Of a stretch of DNA of 64,000 nucleotides, positions 33,674 through 43,428 are shown piece by piece. The DNA comes from SAR324 cluster bacterium. GTDB lineage: Bacteria > SAR324 > NAC60-12. Below the pieces are notes generated by a model. It searched no databases. It saw nothing but the letters and a program-made list of their open reading frames with translations, and was not told the DNA's origin. The stretch covers positions 141,849 to 205,848 of the forward strand of contig JADFZZ010000005.1 of the NCBI GenBank assembly GCA_015232315.1. Direction: 5' to 3'. Position 1 is the stretch's first letter. Each line of letters begins with the position of its first letter. A program made the translations under genes and the position numbers.

Positions 33674-35512
33674 TTATTCGGAATGCTGTTGTAGCACCTC
33701 CAGAAATTTTTGGCCGTAACGCTGAAGTTTTGTTTCGCCAACGCCGGTGATTCTGCTGAGCGCATCGATGGTTTGCGGGCCGATTTCCGCCATTTCCCGC
33801 AACGTCGAATCATGAAAAATCAGATAGGGTGGCACATTTTGGGCGCGGGCCAGATCCATCCGCAGTTCCCTGAGTGATTCCCAACGTTCCCAAGCAATTT
33901 GTGAACGGAAATGGCTGATGTTCAAGGGATTCTTTCGGGCAACTTTGGTCGATGCTTTTTTGGCGACAAGCTGTTCTTTCCGCATGGTCAATCCCTGTTC
34001 GCCTTTGAGCACAGGCTTGCATTTACTTGACAGGCGCAAGCCGCCATAACCTTCCAGATCCACATTGAGCATGTCCATTGCCAGCAGTTGCCGGAACACC
34101 GAACGCCATTCCTTTTCAGACAATTCTTTGCCGATGCCGAATGTGGAAATTTCGTGATGACGCTTCTGACGGATTCGATCTGAGTCTTTTCCAAGTAGCA
34201 CATCAATCAGATATTCCACACCAAACCGCTGTCCTGTCCGGAAAACACAGGACAACGCTTTTTGTGCCGCAATCGAGGCATCCCAGGTTTCCACGGTGTT
34301 CTGACAAGTGTCACAATTGCCGCAGGAGTCTGCGGCATCTTCCCCGAAATAGCGGAGAATCACATGACGACGGCAATGGACTGTTTCACAATAACCCAGC
34401 AGGGATTCCAGTTTTTGCTGTTCCACCCGTTTATGCTGTTCAGAGGCTTCTGATTTGGCCAGCATTTGCCGGATCATGATCACATCCGACAAACTGTAAA
34501 CCATCCATGCGTCAGAAGGTTCACCATCTCTGCCGGCTCTGCCTGTTTCCTGATAATAACCTTCCATGCTTTTGGGCAGATCGAGATGGGCCACAAACCG
34601 GACATTGGGTTTGTCAATACCCATGCCGAACGCGACCGTTGCCACAACGATGATATTTTCTTCTCGCAAAAACCGGTATTGATGCCGTTGCCGATCCTTC
34701 GTTTCCATACCGGCATGGTAGGGCAGGGCCGTGTAGCCATGATCGGTGAGCCATTCGGCGGTTTGCTCCACTTTTTTACGGCTCATGCAATACACAATGC
34801 CGGAATCATTGGGATGTTCTGTTTTCAGAAAATCCAGCAGTTGTTGTTTTGCATTGGCTTTGGGAACCACCCGGTAATGAATATTGGGACGGTCAAAACT
34901 GGAAATAAAAATTCCAGCCTGCTCCAGCCCCAGTTTCAGGCGAATCTCACGCCGTGTCAGTTCATCCGCGGTCGCCGTAAGAGCAACCCGTGGAATTTCA
35001 GGGAAGCGTTCATGCAAAACGGTGAGTTGGAGATATTCCGGACGAAAATCATGGCCCCATTGCGAGACACAGTGGGCTTCATCAATAGCAAACAGCGACA
35101 GTCGTGTTTGTGACAACAGGTTCAGAAACCGGTCAGTCAATAACCGTTCCGGAGCCACATAAATTAAATCAAGCTCGCCTTGACGAACCTGCTGCTCAAT
35201 ACGTTGATTTTCCTGGTAGGTCTGGGATGAATTCAGAAATTCGGCACGCACTCCATTTTGCTTGAGTGCTTCCACCTGGTCTTGCATGAGCGCGATTAGC
35301 GGTGACACAACGACGCCCACGCCTTCACGTAGCAGGGCTGGAATCTGGAAACATAAAGATTTTCCACCACCTGTGGGCATCAGCACGAGGGCGTCTTTTC
35401 CACAAAGCAGTTGATGAATGATTTCTTCCTGTCGGCCCCTGAAGGATTCATAGCCGAAGACATGTTTCAAAATTTCCAGAGGGGATGTGAAGGAAAAATT
35501 AGTATCGGGCAT
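33674..35512 (-). CDS. recQ: ATP-dependent DNA helicase RecQ
   Basis: A 612-residue RecQ. Walker A is [21 protein letters not shown] box [20 protein letters not shown]; motif [19 protein letters not shown]. The RecQ-Ct zinc site is seen as CRRH...DSCGNCDTC, followed by a winged helix, and an HRDC domain ([20 protein letters not shown]...) closes the protein. ATG 35512 is the plausible start, as upstream in-frame codons are TTG. It overlaps the end of the upstream nuclease gene by 14 bp, so the two are coupled, fitting a shared role in DNA repair. Confidence 0.97.
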   Translation of the reverse strand: MPDTNFSFTSPLEILKHVFGYESFRGRQEEIIHQLLCGKDALVLMPTGGGKSLCFQIPALLREGVGVVVSPLIALMQDQVEALKQNGVRAEFLNSSQTYQENQRIEQQVRQGELDLIYVAPERLLTDRFLNLLSQTRLSLFAIDEAHCVSQWGHDFRPEYLQLTVLHERFPEIPRVALTATADELTRREIRLKLGLEQAGIFISSFDRPNIHYRVVPKANAKQQLLDFLKTEHPNDSGIVYCMSRKKVEQTAEWLTDHGYTALPYHAGMETKDRQRHQYRFLREENIIVVATVAFGMGIDKPNVRFVAHLDLPKSMEGYYQETGRAGRDGEPSDAWMVYSLSDVIMIRQMLAKSEASEQHKRVEQQKLESLLGYCETVHCRRHVILRYFGEDAADSCGNCDTCQNTVETWDASIAAQKALSCVFRTGQRFGVEYLIDVLLGKDSDRIRQKRHHEISTFGIGKELSEKEWRSVFRQLLAMDMLNVDLEGYGGLRLSSKCKPVLKGEQGLTMRKEQLVAKKASTKVARKNPLNISHFRSQIAWERWESLRELRMDLARAQNVPPYLIFHDSTLREMAEIGPQTIDALSRITGVGETKLQRYGQKFLEVLQQHSE

Positions 35513-36356
35513 AGGGATCAAAAGGACGGGATTGTCGTAGCAGATTGCGCACAGTCGGCATATGCGGCTGAAACGGAATCGCGGGACGTGGAGGAACAGA
35601 CAGATTAAGCGTGTTGCCGAAGGGGGTTTCTTTGAGCTTCAGGTTGTAAGTCATCACCATCAGTGGTTCAAGATTGACCACATCTTCAATGTTGTATGCC
35701 AGCAGGGTATCGAGGGCATGCTGGTTTTTATTTTTAATATATTCATTCCACAGCAACACAGCAAACAGACCATCGATGCCATCAAGTTCCTTGCGGTCCA
35801 GGCCGAATTCCTTTTCACATTTTTTCAGTCCTCCCTTGTATCCCAGACTGCGCAATACATTTCTCAGATCGATGTGGGAATGGGGTAGTTTGATACCGAA
35901 ATAAGCTTGAATGAACGGCACATCGAAGTTTTTGCCGCAAAAAGTTACCAGCAGCGAGTATTTTTTAATGTCTTCAGGAAAGTCCTGAAGGTTGATGCCA
36001 TTCACATAATGGAATATTTTTTTTCCATCATATACGGCAATGGTGGTGATCTCGCTTTCACCCACGGTCAGTCCTGTGGTTTCGATATCCAGATAAGCCA
36101 CACTATTCCGAAATTCGGAATAAAGCCGCCAATGCTGGGCTGACGCCAACCGCTGGGCAAAAAACTGAGGATGATTTTTTTGCAGATGATCAAATGAGTT
36201 ACGTATTGCGGGATGATAAATTTCTTGTTGACGCCGGGTCAGTACAGGATCGCTTGTCTGAAGGAATTCTTTCCATGAACGAATCCCCTGGTCCCAAAAT
36301 TTTTTTTCAGATTGAGGACCAATGGCGGGTAAATGACAGAAAGTGTGTTGAAGCAT
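35499..36356 (-). CDS. YprB-like RNase H-fold 3'-5' exonuclease
   Basis: About 285 residues. The DEDD-type catalytic pattern is present: YLDIETTGL (Asp, Glu), [11 protein letters not shown] (Asp), [12 protein letters not shown] and [12 protein letters not shown] (last Asp). This matches the YprB (RNase H-like) exonuclease family common in Firmicutes and Deltaproteobacteria. An in-frame ATG at 36476 would add 40 residues, but the ATG at 36356 begins with the family-like segment [12 protein letters not shown]. It overlaps recQ at its 3' end. Confidence 0.85.
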   Translation of the reverse strand: MLQHTFCHLPAIGPQSEKKFWDQGIRSWKEFLQTSDPVLTRRQQEIYHPAIRNSFDHLQKNHPQFFAQRLASAQHWRLYSEFRNSVAYLDIETTGLTVGESEITTIAVYDGKKIFHYVNGINLQDFPEDIKKYSLLVTFCGKNFDVPFIQAYFGIKLPHSHIDLRNVLRSLGYKGGLKKCEKEFGLDRKELDGIDGLFAVLLWNEYIKNKNQHALDTLLAYNIEDVVNLEPLMVMTYNLKLKETPFGNTLNLSVPPRPAIPFQPHMPTVRNLLRQSRPFDPYARY

Positions 36357-36597
36357 GATATTCCGGTCAGGAGTGATGAGCAAGCAGATGATATCCGCTA
36401 AAATATCAGGAAAAATGAGAAAATCTCGCAATATCCTGAGTGTCAGGTTGTACCTCTGAAGAATTAAAGAGTCCATGTTTAAGTCACATCTTCAGAATCC
36501 ATGCGTCCGCATTGCCAATTGGAACAGCTTTTTCGCTCAGCAAAATTTTTCTTGAATGTTTGAATATTCAGGGTAAATAGTCGGGACTTAACTGAGT

Positions 36598-36673
36598 TCC
36601 CCAATAGCTCAGTCGGTAGAGCAGGTGACTGTTAATCACCGGGTCCGTGGTTCGAGTCCGCGTTGGGGAGCCA
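36598..36673 (+). tRNA. tRNA-Asn (GTT)
   Basis: A 76-nt cloverleaf: acceptor TCCCCAA (36598-36604) pairs with TTGGGGA (36663-36669), D-arm GCTC/GAGC, anticodon stem GGTGA/TCACC with loop CTGTTAA giving anticodon GTT (Asn), and a TTCGAGT T-loop. Discriminator G is followed by an encoded CCA at 36671-36673. It stands alone between two divergent blocks. Confidence 0.96.
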
Positions 36674-37096
36674 TCCTATCAGTTATTTAGCCTTCCAAAG
36701 TTCCCCAAGACGAATCGACTACAGATTTCCTTTTTATAGCCTGGTCACAAAAAATAATATCAAAGGCCAACGTCATTATTTTGTTAATTCTTGTTGCGTG
36801 TTATTTTCAATCTAATCACGCAAATCCCGCTTACATTCCCGTTTTCTAAAGATTCGCCCATACAATAACTGATGCTACTGGCGAAACGATGACGAGGGCC
36901 AATAGTGGCGCCATCCAAACCATAGCCTTGCAACCCGCAGGCTGAGTAATAAAAAGACCGATAGCCAGAAGTGAAGGATTCAATCTGGTGAATTATTCAA
37001 TAATGCATGCAAATCTTGTTTTTTCGCAGAGGCTCGGCATATACTTCAGAGTTCACTTCGGACAAAAAATATTTAACCGGAATTATCGCATCAAGT
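36674..37096. other. 423-bp region between tRNA-Asn and recJ, no gene recognised
   Basis: No frame with a plausible start and recognised domain is seen. Around 36870-36960 an imperfect stem GCTACTGGC (36873-36881)/GCCAATAGTGGC (36898-36909) is followed by a smaller one near AGCCTTGC/GCAGGCT (36927-36946). This might be a structured leader or a small RNA, but I match it to no known class. Three minus-strand frames are partly open here without good starts. Confidence 0.35.
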
Positions 37097-38827
37097 ATGT
37101 CTCTTTTAGACCTTTCATGGAAAAATCAGGAAATTGAAGGCCAACAACGCCTAATCCTTAAACTCAGCAACGAGTTTAATATTTCCAAGACTTTTGCCAG
37201 CATTCTGGTTTCGAGAAAATTATACCAGCTTGATGCTGTTGCGACCTATTTGTTTCCCTCTGAAAAAGATTGCCACCATCCCCGCAAGTTGTATCAGATT
37301 GATCTGGCTATCAACCGTATTTATCAGGCTCTGCAGTTGCGACAAAAAATTGCCGTCTACGGTGATTACGATATGGATGGCACTGCGGCCACTGTGATCA
37401 TGTATCGTTATCTTCGTAAAATAGGCGGCAGAGTCTCCTATTTTATTCCGGAACGTCTGAAAGATGGCTATGGCATGTCAGAAGCCACACTCATTATGTT
37501 AAAAAGCAAGAAAGTCGATTTAATAATCACAGTGGACAACGGTTCAGCGTCTGTCAAGGAAGCCCATTTTTTAAGGCAGGCCGGCATTGACCTCATCATT
37601 ACGGACCATCATCAGCTTGGGACCGAAATTCCTGATGCGCTAGCGGTTATTAATCCGATGCATCCTCATGGCACTTATCCGTTCAGCGGCCTTTGTGGTG
37701 CCGGTGTTGCCTACAAACTTCTGATTGCGCTGGATGAAAAACTTGAAAAACATCATTACTGGGAAACCTCAGGCTGCATTCGTCCTAATCTGGAACGTGA
37801 TCTGGATCTGGTAGCAATCGCGACCATTGCGGACCGGATGCCGCTGATTGATGAAAACCGGTTTCTTGTACGCAAAGGATTAGAAATTCTGAATCAACAT
37901 CCCCGACCCGGGTTAGAGGCCTTGATAAAAGCCTGCCGGGTTCATGGTGAAATTACACCGAATGCTATCAGTTTTAAAATCGCGCCTAAAATCAATGCGG
38001 TTGGACGACTCAGTGATCCCAGTGTGGGCGTAAAATTGTTGCTGTCAAAGTCTGTGCATGAAGCACGGCCCTTTGCGCAAATACTGATTGATCTTAATGC
38101 CGAACGTCAGAATATTGAGCGTAAGATCCTTCATAGTGCCATGCTGTCTGCAGATACGCAGTCAGACAAACATTTTATTATTCTGCTTGACGAAACATGG
38201 CATCCGGGACTCATGGGCAACATTGCTGCCAAAATTGCCTCTCAATTCCACAAACCGACTTTGGCACTCACTCTGTCACAAGATAATTTTCTGGTGGGAT
38301 CCGTAAGAGGTGTCGGTGGCATGGATGTCTGGACAATGCTTGAACGATGTTCCGGATTTCTTGAAAAATATGGCGGACATGAAGCTGCCGCCGGTCTGAG
38401 TCTGGTGACTCAAAATCTTCAGGGATTTTGCAGAAAATTTGAGGATGCGGTGGAACTTGCCCTCAACCAACCCCTACGTTCATCCAATGAACTGATGATT
38501 GATACATGGATTGAAGGCGATCAGATCAATCAACAATTTATTGAAGAATTGACAAAAATGTCTCCGTTTGGATCAAACAACCCTGAACCCGTATTAGGCA
38601 TTTCAGGCGCACTCGTTAAAAAATTATCGCTTTTTGGAAAAAATCATCTGAAATTCATGATTGAAACATGTGCCAAAGAATTTGAAATTGTCGCATGGGA
38701 ACATTCAGACTGGTATTTAAAGCTTGGAAAAACCATGGACCTGGCGGTAACCCCCCAAGGATGGGATCATGATAATCACGAAAATAAACCATTCCAATTT
38801 AAGGCAATTGATGTTAAAAGCGCCTGA
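37097..38827 (+). CDS. recJ: single-stranded-DNA-specific exonuclease RecJ
   Basis: A 576-residue DHH-family 5'-3' ssDNA exonuclease used in recombination and mismatch repair. Phosphoesterase motifs: VYGDYDMDGTAATVIM, ITVDNGSASVKEA, IITDHHQLG, and SGLCGAGVAYKLL. The DHHA1 domain is seen as VGSVRGVGGMDVWTMLERC...KYGGHEAAAGLSL, and a C-terminal OB-like region follows (MSPFGSNNPEP). ATG 37097 gives the common length; the frame is open to ATG 37007 but that would add 30 atypical residues. Its ribosome site is weak. Confidence 0.95.
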   Translation: MSLLDLSWKNQEIEGQQRLILKLSNEFNISKTFASILVSRKLYQLDAVATYLFPSEKDCHHPRKLYQIDLAINRIYQALQLRQKIAVYGDYDMDGTAATVIMYRYLRKIGGRVSYFIPERLKDGYGMSEATLIMLKSKKVDLIITVDNGSASVKEAHFLRQAGIDLIITDHHQLGTEIPDALAVINPMHPHGTYPFSGLCGAGVAYKLLIALDEKLEKHHYWETSGCIRPNLERDLDLVAIATIADRMPLIDENRFLVRKGLEILNQHPRPGLEALIKACRVHGEITPNAISFKIAPKINAVGRLSDPSVGVKLLLSKSVHEARPFAQILIDLNAERQNIERKILHSAMLSADTQSDKHFIILLDETWHPGLMGNIAAKIASQFHKPTLALTLSQDNFLVGSVRGVGGMDVWTMLERCSGFLEKYGGHEAAAGLSLVTQNLQGFCRKFEDAVELALNQPLRSSNELMIDTWIEGDQINQQFIEELTKMSPFGSNNPEPVLGISGALVKKLSLFGKNHLKFMIETCAKEFEIVAWEHSDWYLKLGKTMDLAVTPQGWDHDNHENKPFQFKAIDVKSA

Positions 38828-38916
38828 CTTTTATTTATTGAAGTTTACATGAAGGATCGTCTGATTGTTTCTGAACACATCATTAAACAACTGTGTTATA
38901 CGCTATTGAAACACCT

Positions 38917-39744
38917 ATGATTGAACATATTGGTATTGGGACAGGAATCATTTTTTATCTGATCGGTTGGGGGTTCAACCTCAATGATTCCAAAAATCCA
39001 TCAATAATTCTGCGATTTTTACAAACACAGATGATCCGTGTTGGCTGGATGATCCATACACTGATCCTCGGGTATAAGGCATACTACGGTATAGATTGGC
39101 CTGCCCAGTTGGTTCCGGATCTGCTCAATTTTGTATCATGGGCCAGTATTCTTCTGCTATTGACGGCAAGAAGCCGGATGAGTCATTTTATCAACATCAC
39201 CATTCTACCAATTTTTGCTTCCATGCTGCTGATGCTGTCACTTTCTTTTGACAGTGGATGGACACCCGGCATCGAAGTAACCGGTGAACATACCTGGAAA
39301 TTTCAGTCATTTCTGCTGGCGCATATTGTCACATTGATTGCAGGACATTTGTTGTTTGCTCTGGCTTGTTTTTCCAGCATCCTGTTTTTGTATCAGGAAT
39401 ACCGGCTGAAAACAAAACTGGCAACGGTCAAGAGACAGCGCATGCCCTCTTTAAGTACGCTACGTCAAATCAGTTATCGAGCTACCTTCATTGGCTTTGT
39501 TTTTTTAACAGTTGGATTGCTTCTGGGTATTATGCTGGTTGATTCCACTCATGGCATGAATCAATTTGGCGTTCGACGGATGATGTCGATCCTGGTGTGG
39601 CTCATGTATGGTTTTTTCATTGTGGAACAGCGCGTTCAGGGCTATCAGGGTAAACGGGTGGCGATTGGCTCAATCGCTGGTTTCAGCATGGTCATTCTGG
39701 CAATAATCATTGAAATCTATTATCTTCAAGTTCCAGCGTCATAG
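38917..39744 (+). CDS. CcsA/YpjD-type cytochrome c assembly membrane protein
   Basis: About 275 residues with eight predicted helices, belonging to the CcsA/HemX/YpjD group. Conserved stretches: MIRVGWMIHTLILGYKAY, near the N-terminal half His; FQSFLLAHIVTLIAGHLLFALACF; and LVDSTHGMNQFGVRRMMSILVWL, where the tryptophan-rich WWD of true CcsA is weak. This leans to the HemX/YpjD subgroup with an uncertain heme role. A GTG start at 38893 is also possible; neither has a strong ribosome site. The next gene starts 9 bp later. Confidence 0.78.
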   Translation: MIEHIGIGTGIIFYLIGWGFNLNDSKNPSIILRFLQTQMIRVGWMIHTLILGYKAYYGIDWPAQLVPDLLNFVSWASILLLLTARSRMSHFINITILPIFASMLLMLSLSFDSGWTPGIEVTGEHTWKFQSFLLAHIVTLIAGHLLFALACFSSILFLYQEYRLKTKLATVKRQRMPSLSTLRQISYRATFIGFVFLTVGLLLGIMLVDSTHGMNQFGVRRMMSILVWLMYGFFIVEQRVQGYQGKRVAIGSIAGFSMVILAIIIEIYYLQVPAS

Positions 39745-39753
39745 GTCCACTGC

Positions 39754-40698
39754 ATGAGATTTGAACAGATCCTCGGTAAATTCCAGGAAGAACTGAGGGA
39801 AACACGTGAATTCATGATATCTCATGTCACACGAGATCTTGGAACTATTAAAGGATCCGATGCGTTTGCCGCCTATCCAACATCCCAGTTTTTGCGTTCA
39901 ATCATTCTGTTCAGCAGTGCCACTGATTCAAGAAATACCACCCTCCCTCTTTCTCAAATTGCCAGTGTGCTGGAATATCTGCATCTTGCCTCCAAACTTC
40001 ATCGACACATTCCACAGATTGATGAATTCCGCCGACTCAACAAAGAAATTGCCAATTGGTGGCATAATGAACTGAGCATTCTCGCAGGAGATTATTTTTT
40101 ATCGATTTCGTTCAAGATTCTCACACAGTTGGGGAACATGGATCTCCTGGAGCTAATTTCAAATGCGACAAGACTCATTTCACAGGGACAGGTTCTTGAA
40201 ATAGCCAATGGTTCCGGAACCTCATCCGAGCAAATTTATTTTGAAATTGCAGGAAATAAAACCGGGAGCCTGGCAGCGGCGGCGGCAGTATGTGGGAGTA
40301 TTTCTGATAATTCCGAAATGATTGTCAGGGATAGTTATTATGAATTTGGGTTTCAACTGGGCATCGCTCTGCAAATCCATGATGATGCACAAACCTGCGC
40401 TAATCCTCAAATGCTGGAATACGCCTTGCGTGAGAACAAGACGCTGTACCCCATATGTTGCCTGCTGAATCGTTTTCCTGATCAACTGGAAACAAGGGAA
40501 CTGTTGACCCATCTTCATGAAAACCATATACAATCCGCCAGTCAGTTGGCATACCGCATGTTGTCACAATTAGCCATCATGCCTCTGGTTGAGCAGGAAA
40601 TTTCCTCAAGACTGCAAAAAGCCTCTTCCTCACTAAGCAAGCCTGATCAGTTTGAACATCTCATGGCGTTATGCCAGTCTCATAATTTTTCAGTTTAA
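39754..40698 (+). CDS. polyprenyl synthetase family protein lacking the first Asp-rich motif
   Basis: About 314 residues aligning by eye to trans-isoprenyl diphosphate synthases: SQFLRSIILFSSAT replaces the GGKRxRP region, LEYLHLASKLHRHIPQID corresponds to the ELIHxASLxHDDxxD helix, then LSILAGDYFLSISF is canonical, KTGSLAAAAA fits, and FGFQLGIALQIHDDAQT matches the second Asp motif (IHDD kept, later Asp lost). The first DDxxD is therefore destroyed (RHIPQID), and it normally binds Mg-pyrophosphate, so chain elongation by this subunit alone is unlikely. It may be a regulatory small subunit or a repurposed paralogue. It follows the CcsA-like gene by 9 bp. Confidence 0.75.
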   Translation: MRFEQILGKFQEELRETREFMISHVTRDLGTIKGSDAFAAYPTSQFLRSIILFSSATDSRNTTLPLSQIASVLEYLHLASKLHRHIPQIDEFRRLNKEIANWWHNELSILAGDYFLSISFKILTQLGNMDLLELISNATRLISQGQVLEIANGSGTSSEQIYFEIAGNKTGSLAAAAAVCGSISDNSEMIVRDSYYEFGFQLGIALQIHDDAQTCANPQMLEYALRENKTLYPICCLLNRFPDQLETRELLTHLHENHIQSASQLAYRMLSQLAIMPLVEQEISSRLQKASSSLSKPDQFEHLMALCQSHNFSV

Positions 40699-40836
40699 AA
40701 AAGAAACACTATTGACGAATTATTCCAAGACCCTATAGTGAGTCCTGCGAGAATAAAGTGGAGAATCCCATGATTATTTAAGACAGGATGGATGTATTCT
40801 CATAAATTATTGTTGATGACCTGTTTTCAGTGAGAG

Positions 40837-41106
40837 ATGATGACCGAGCCAAACCCAAATTCAGCCGAACATTCTACTATTTCAGCACCACCTCAAAACT
40901 GGCAATTGATGGATGCTGTACAAATGGTGGAAATGCTAATGGAACTCTTTGATAATCAACGTGATGAAGCTCAGAATCACCTCAAGCGTGAACACAGCAA
41001 ACTGGTGCGACTCAGCAAATCAGGTCATGCTCACAACAAACGAATGGTAGAAAAAAAAATTTCACAAATTGAAAAATCCATGAAATTGTTACTTGGAGTC
41101 GGATGA
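40837..41106 (+). CDS. small helical protein, unknown function
   Basis: An 89-residue protein; residues 1-22 are low-complexity Ser/Pro, the remainder a long amphipathic helix ending KRMVEKKISQIEKSMKLLL. Two ATGs in tandem at 40837 and 40840 follow a GAGAG box. Family not recognised. It ends inside the 3' end of the convergent gene (18-bp overlap). Coding use agrees with neighbours. Confidence 0.55.
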   Translation: MMTEPNPNSAEHSTISAPPQNWQLMDAVQMVEMLMELFDNQRDEAQNHLKREHSKLVRLSKSGHAHNKRMVEKKISQIEKSMKLLLGVG

Positions 41107-42261
41107 TTTCCGGCTCGATTCCAACTGCACACGCCACCGGGACAATACATCCGAAAGTTTTCCACTCCAATCAGCCCATTCAACTGAAGCATCGGTGCTT
41201 TCCACCACCGATGGCGACCTGACAGAAATAGTTTTTTCCTGAACCATCTGTTTCAAGGCCTGAATCCTGGAGATATATTCAGAGTTGTCCTCAGCAACTT
41301 CTTCAACATCATTCAGGGTTTCCTCATTTTTTTGATTGCTGGCAGCATCTGTTTGAGTTGCGCCCAACCACATGGAATTGGCACGAACCGCATTGAGTGT
41401 TACTTTTTTTTGAGCGAATAATGACACCGATGCCAGAACATCATGTAGTTCAGGAAATGCCTCCTGACAATATCCCAGAAACCAGTCTGATCCAGGCAAT
41501 GTCTGAGCATTTTCACCATCCATGACATACAGCACCAGAATCGCTTTCTGACTTGAAATTCTGTGAATGAATGCAGGCATGCAGACGCTGGCCACTGGTT
41601 CTGGGATAATCTCATTCCAGTGTGTCGCCAATTTACCAACCCAGATCTGATCTTGTCTGGCCTGTCCTAAATCGCCCACATGGCACTCAATACGTTTTAT
41701 ATGGAGTCCCGGGACTGATTGGTTGAGTAATTTCAGGTAACGTTCCATCTCCAGATAAATAATCTGGGCAAATCCGCCATCATATACCACCAGGTGCAAA
41801 ATTTCATTGTCCTGTTTTTTCTGTAAGCGTAAAAACCAGTGATTTTCAGTTTCGTCCAAACATGTGCCTGCGTCTTTTTCAAGAGCCTCCCGCAGCGCTG
41901 GAGCGGAAGAGAACGTTTTGTTGGTTAATAGCGTCAGGCTCTCATGAAACACGGGTCGCAGATAATTTTTCAGTATTTCCACCGCTTGATAATCAATCTT
42001 CCATTGCCAGGATGTTTTGATGTTCCTGGGGTAGGCATTTTGAGCCAGAAACTCATCCACAGAATGGAACCACATCTTGCGAAGTTTGATCAGATGTATT
42101 ACATGATCCTGACCAAGCGCATGAAATAAATGGTTCAGCATTTGGGGCAACTTGTTTTTTGCCAGTTTTTCCCGGTGTGTTTCCTGAAAACCAACCTGTG
42201 ATTTTACCTTCCGGGATATTTTTTTAAATACATCTGAATTTGCTATTTCTGGAGAAATCAT
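41089..42261 (-). CDS. unknown protein with possible DUF721/DciA-like segments
   Basis: A 390-residue protein. Near residues 58-85 the segment LIKLRKMWFHSVDEFLAQNAYPRN resembles the DciA/DUF721 pattern (a helix with W followed by a small-residue turn and a Pro), and a weaker echo occurs at QIWVGKLATHWNEIIPEPV near 210-228. A C-terminal acidic linker (ETLNDVEEVAEDN) leads to a basic end. I do not claim the family. Its ATG (42259-42261, minus) overlaps the yqgE ATG on the other strand by two bases. AGGGA precedes it on the minus strand. Confidence 0.55.
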   Translation of the reverse strand: MISPEIANSDVFKKISRKVKSQVGFQETHREKLAKNKLPQMLNHLFHALGQDHVIHLIKLRKMWFHSVDEFLAQNAYPRNIKTSWQWKIDYQAVEILKNYLRPVFHESLTLLTNKTFSSAPALREALEKDAGTCLDETENHWFLRLQKKQDNEILHLVVYDGGFAQIIYLEMERYLKLLNQSVPGLHIKRIECHVGDLGQARQDQIWVGKLATHWNEIIPEPVASVCMPAFIHRISSQKAILVLYVMDGENAQTLPGSDWFLGYCQEAFPELHDVLASVSLFAQKKVTLNAVRANSMWLGATQTDAASNQKNEETLNDVEEVAEDNSEYISRIQALKQMVQEKTISVRSPSVVESTDASVEWADWSGKLSDVLSRWRVQLESSRKSSDSK

Positions 42262-42820
42262 GGATTCCCTGGAAAATGAAATGATTCCTGGATTATTGGT
42301 AGCAATGCCAAGCCTGCAAGACTCTTATTTTGAAAAAACAGTAGTTTTGATGTTGAATTATAATAGCAACGGTGCTTTTGGTGTCGTCATCAACAAAAAT
42401 TCGAACAATCTGATTAAAGATTTATTAGTCAACAAAGACAATGTAAATTCAGATAAATTTAATTTTCCGTTGCTATTGGGAGGACCTGTCCAGACAGATT
42501 CTTTCTGGGCACTCCATTCGCCTGATTTTTCCGGAGAATCTTCAACCACGGTCTCAACAAATATTTCAATCAGTTCCGCACAGGAAGTATTGTTGGCGAT
42601 TGTTGGAGATGAAGGGCCTCAACAACTACACATCGGTTGTGGTTATGCCGGCTGGGGACCCGGCCAACTGGACAGGGAGATTGAGGATGAATCATGGTGG
42701 TTGATGCCCTTGAATGAATCACTGGTGATGACAACAGAACACAAAAAACAGTGGGAAATCATGATTCACGATCTGGGAATTGATCCCCTGATGGCATTTA
42801 TCAAATCGGGAACTGTTTAA
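42260..42820 (+). CDS. yqgE: YqgE/AlgH family protein
   Basis: A 186-residue protein of the YqgE family: PGLLVAMPSLQDSYFEKTVV near the N-terminus, GAFGVVINKN, LLLGGPVQTDSFWALHSP, and GCGYAGWGPGQLDREIEDE with SWW are the family hallmarks. Function is unknown; AlgH was linked to alginate regulation in Pseudomonas. GGAGA at 42251-42255 precedes the ATG, which overlaps the divergent gene's start codon. Its stop overlaps the thiE start by one base, so both are cotranscribed. Confidence 0.93.
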   Translation: MDSLENEMIPGLLVAMPSLQDSYFEKTVVLMLNYNSNGAFGVVINKNSNNLIKDLLVNKDNVNSDKFNFPLLLGGPVQTDSFWALHSPDFSGESSTTVSTNISISSAQEVLLAIVGDEGPQQLHIGCGYAGWGPGQLDREIEDESWWLMPLNESLVMTTEHKKQWEIMIHDLGIDPLMAFIKSGTV

Positions 42821-43428
42821 TGACGTTGCTTTATGCTATAGCCCACTCCATGGAGCGCGCTCATTTTTTTCTTGAAGGAAAAGTACCACTCATACAACTC
42901 CGTTTTAAAAACCAGTCTCTGCTTCCTTATAAAAATCAAATCACTGAATGGATTCTTCAATATCGTGAGAGCCATATCATCATTAATGATAATCCTGAAT
43001 TTGCCATAGCTGTGAATGCCTGGGGGGCGCACCTCGGACAAGAAGATTTACAGCATTACCAACCCGAAAATTTTTTCAACACGTCATTAAAGCTGGGAAT
43101 TTCAACGCATTCTGTTGAGGAATGGCACATTGCCCAACAGTTTAAGCCGGCCTATGTGGGGTATGGGCCAATCTTTCCTACAAAAACAAAAACACTGAAT
43201 TATACGACACATGGAATTCATGGATTGGCAACCTTTGTACAGAAGGTATCGGCTCCTGTTGTGGCAATCGGTGGAATCTCAGCAGACAAGCTGAAGGACG
43301 TTCTGAAGGCAAATCCATGGGCTATTGCCATGATTTCAGGTTTGGATCACCTTCAGACTCAGGAAGATCTATTTTTTCTGCAACGAACTTTTCTTTCCAT
43401 TTCCCAGCAATCGGCCATAAACACGTGA
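42820..43428 (+). CDS. thiE: thiamine phosphate synthase-like protein
   Basis: A 202-residue (beta/alpha)8 barrel coupling HMP-pyrophosphate and thiazole phosphate. ThiE landmarks: IINDNPEFAIAVNAWGAHLGQEDL (Mg/pyrophosphate region), LGISTHSVEE, YVGYGPIFPTKTK and VVAIGGIS near the phosphate loop. The usual RxK start region is altered (PLIQLRFKN). It starts one base inside the end of yqgE and runs 60 bp into the 3' end of the convergent argA, so the tail differs from other ThiE. No other thiamine genes are here, so catalysis is likely but not proven; TenI-like function is the alternative. Confidence 0.84.
   Translation: MTLLYAIAHSMERAHFFLEGKVPLIQLRFKNQSLLPYKNQITEWILQYRESHIIINDNPEFAIAVNAWGAHLGQEDLQHYQPENFFNTSLKLGISTHSVEEWHIAQQFKPAYVGYGPIFPTKTKTLNYTTHGIHGLATFVQKVSAPVVAIGGISADKLKDVLKANPWAIAMISGLDHLQTQEDLFFLQRTFLSISQQSAINT

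Noticed and set aside
43369..43428. The 60-bp thiE/argA overlap as evidence that one gene is false
   Set aside because: Both proteins have clear family motifs; convergent 3' overlaps of this size are acceptable.
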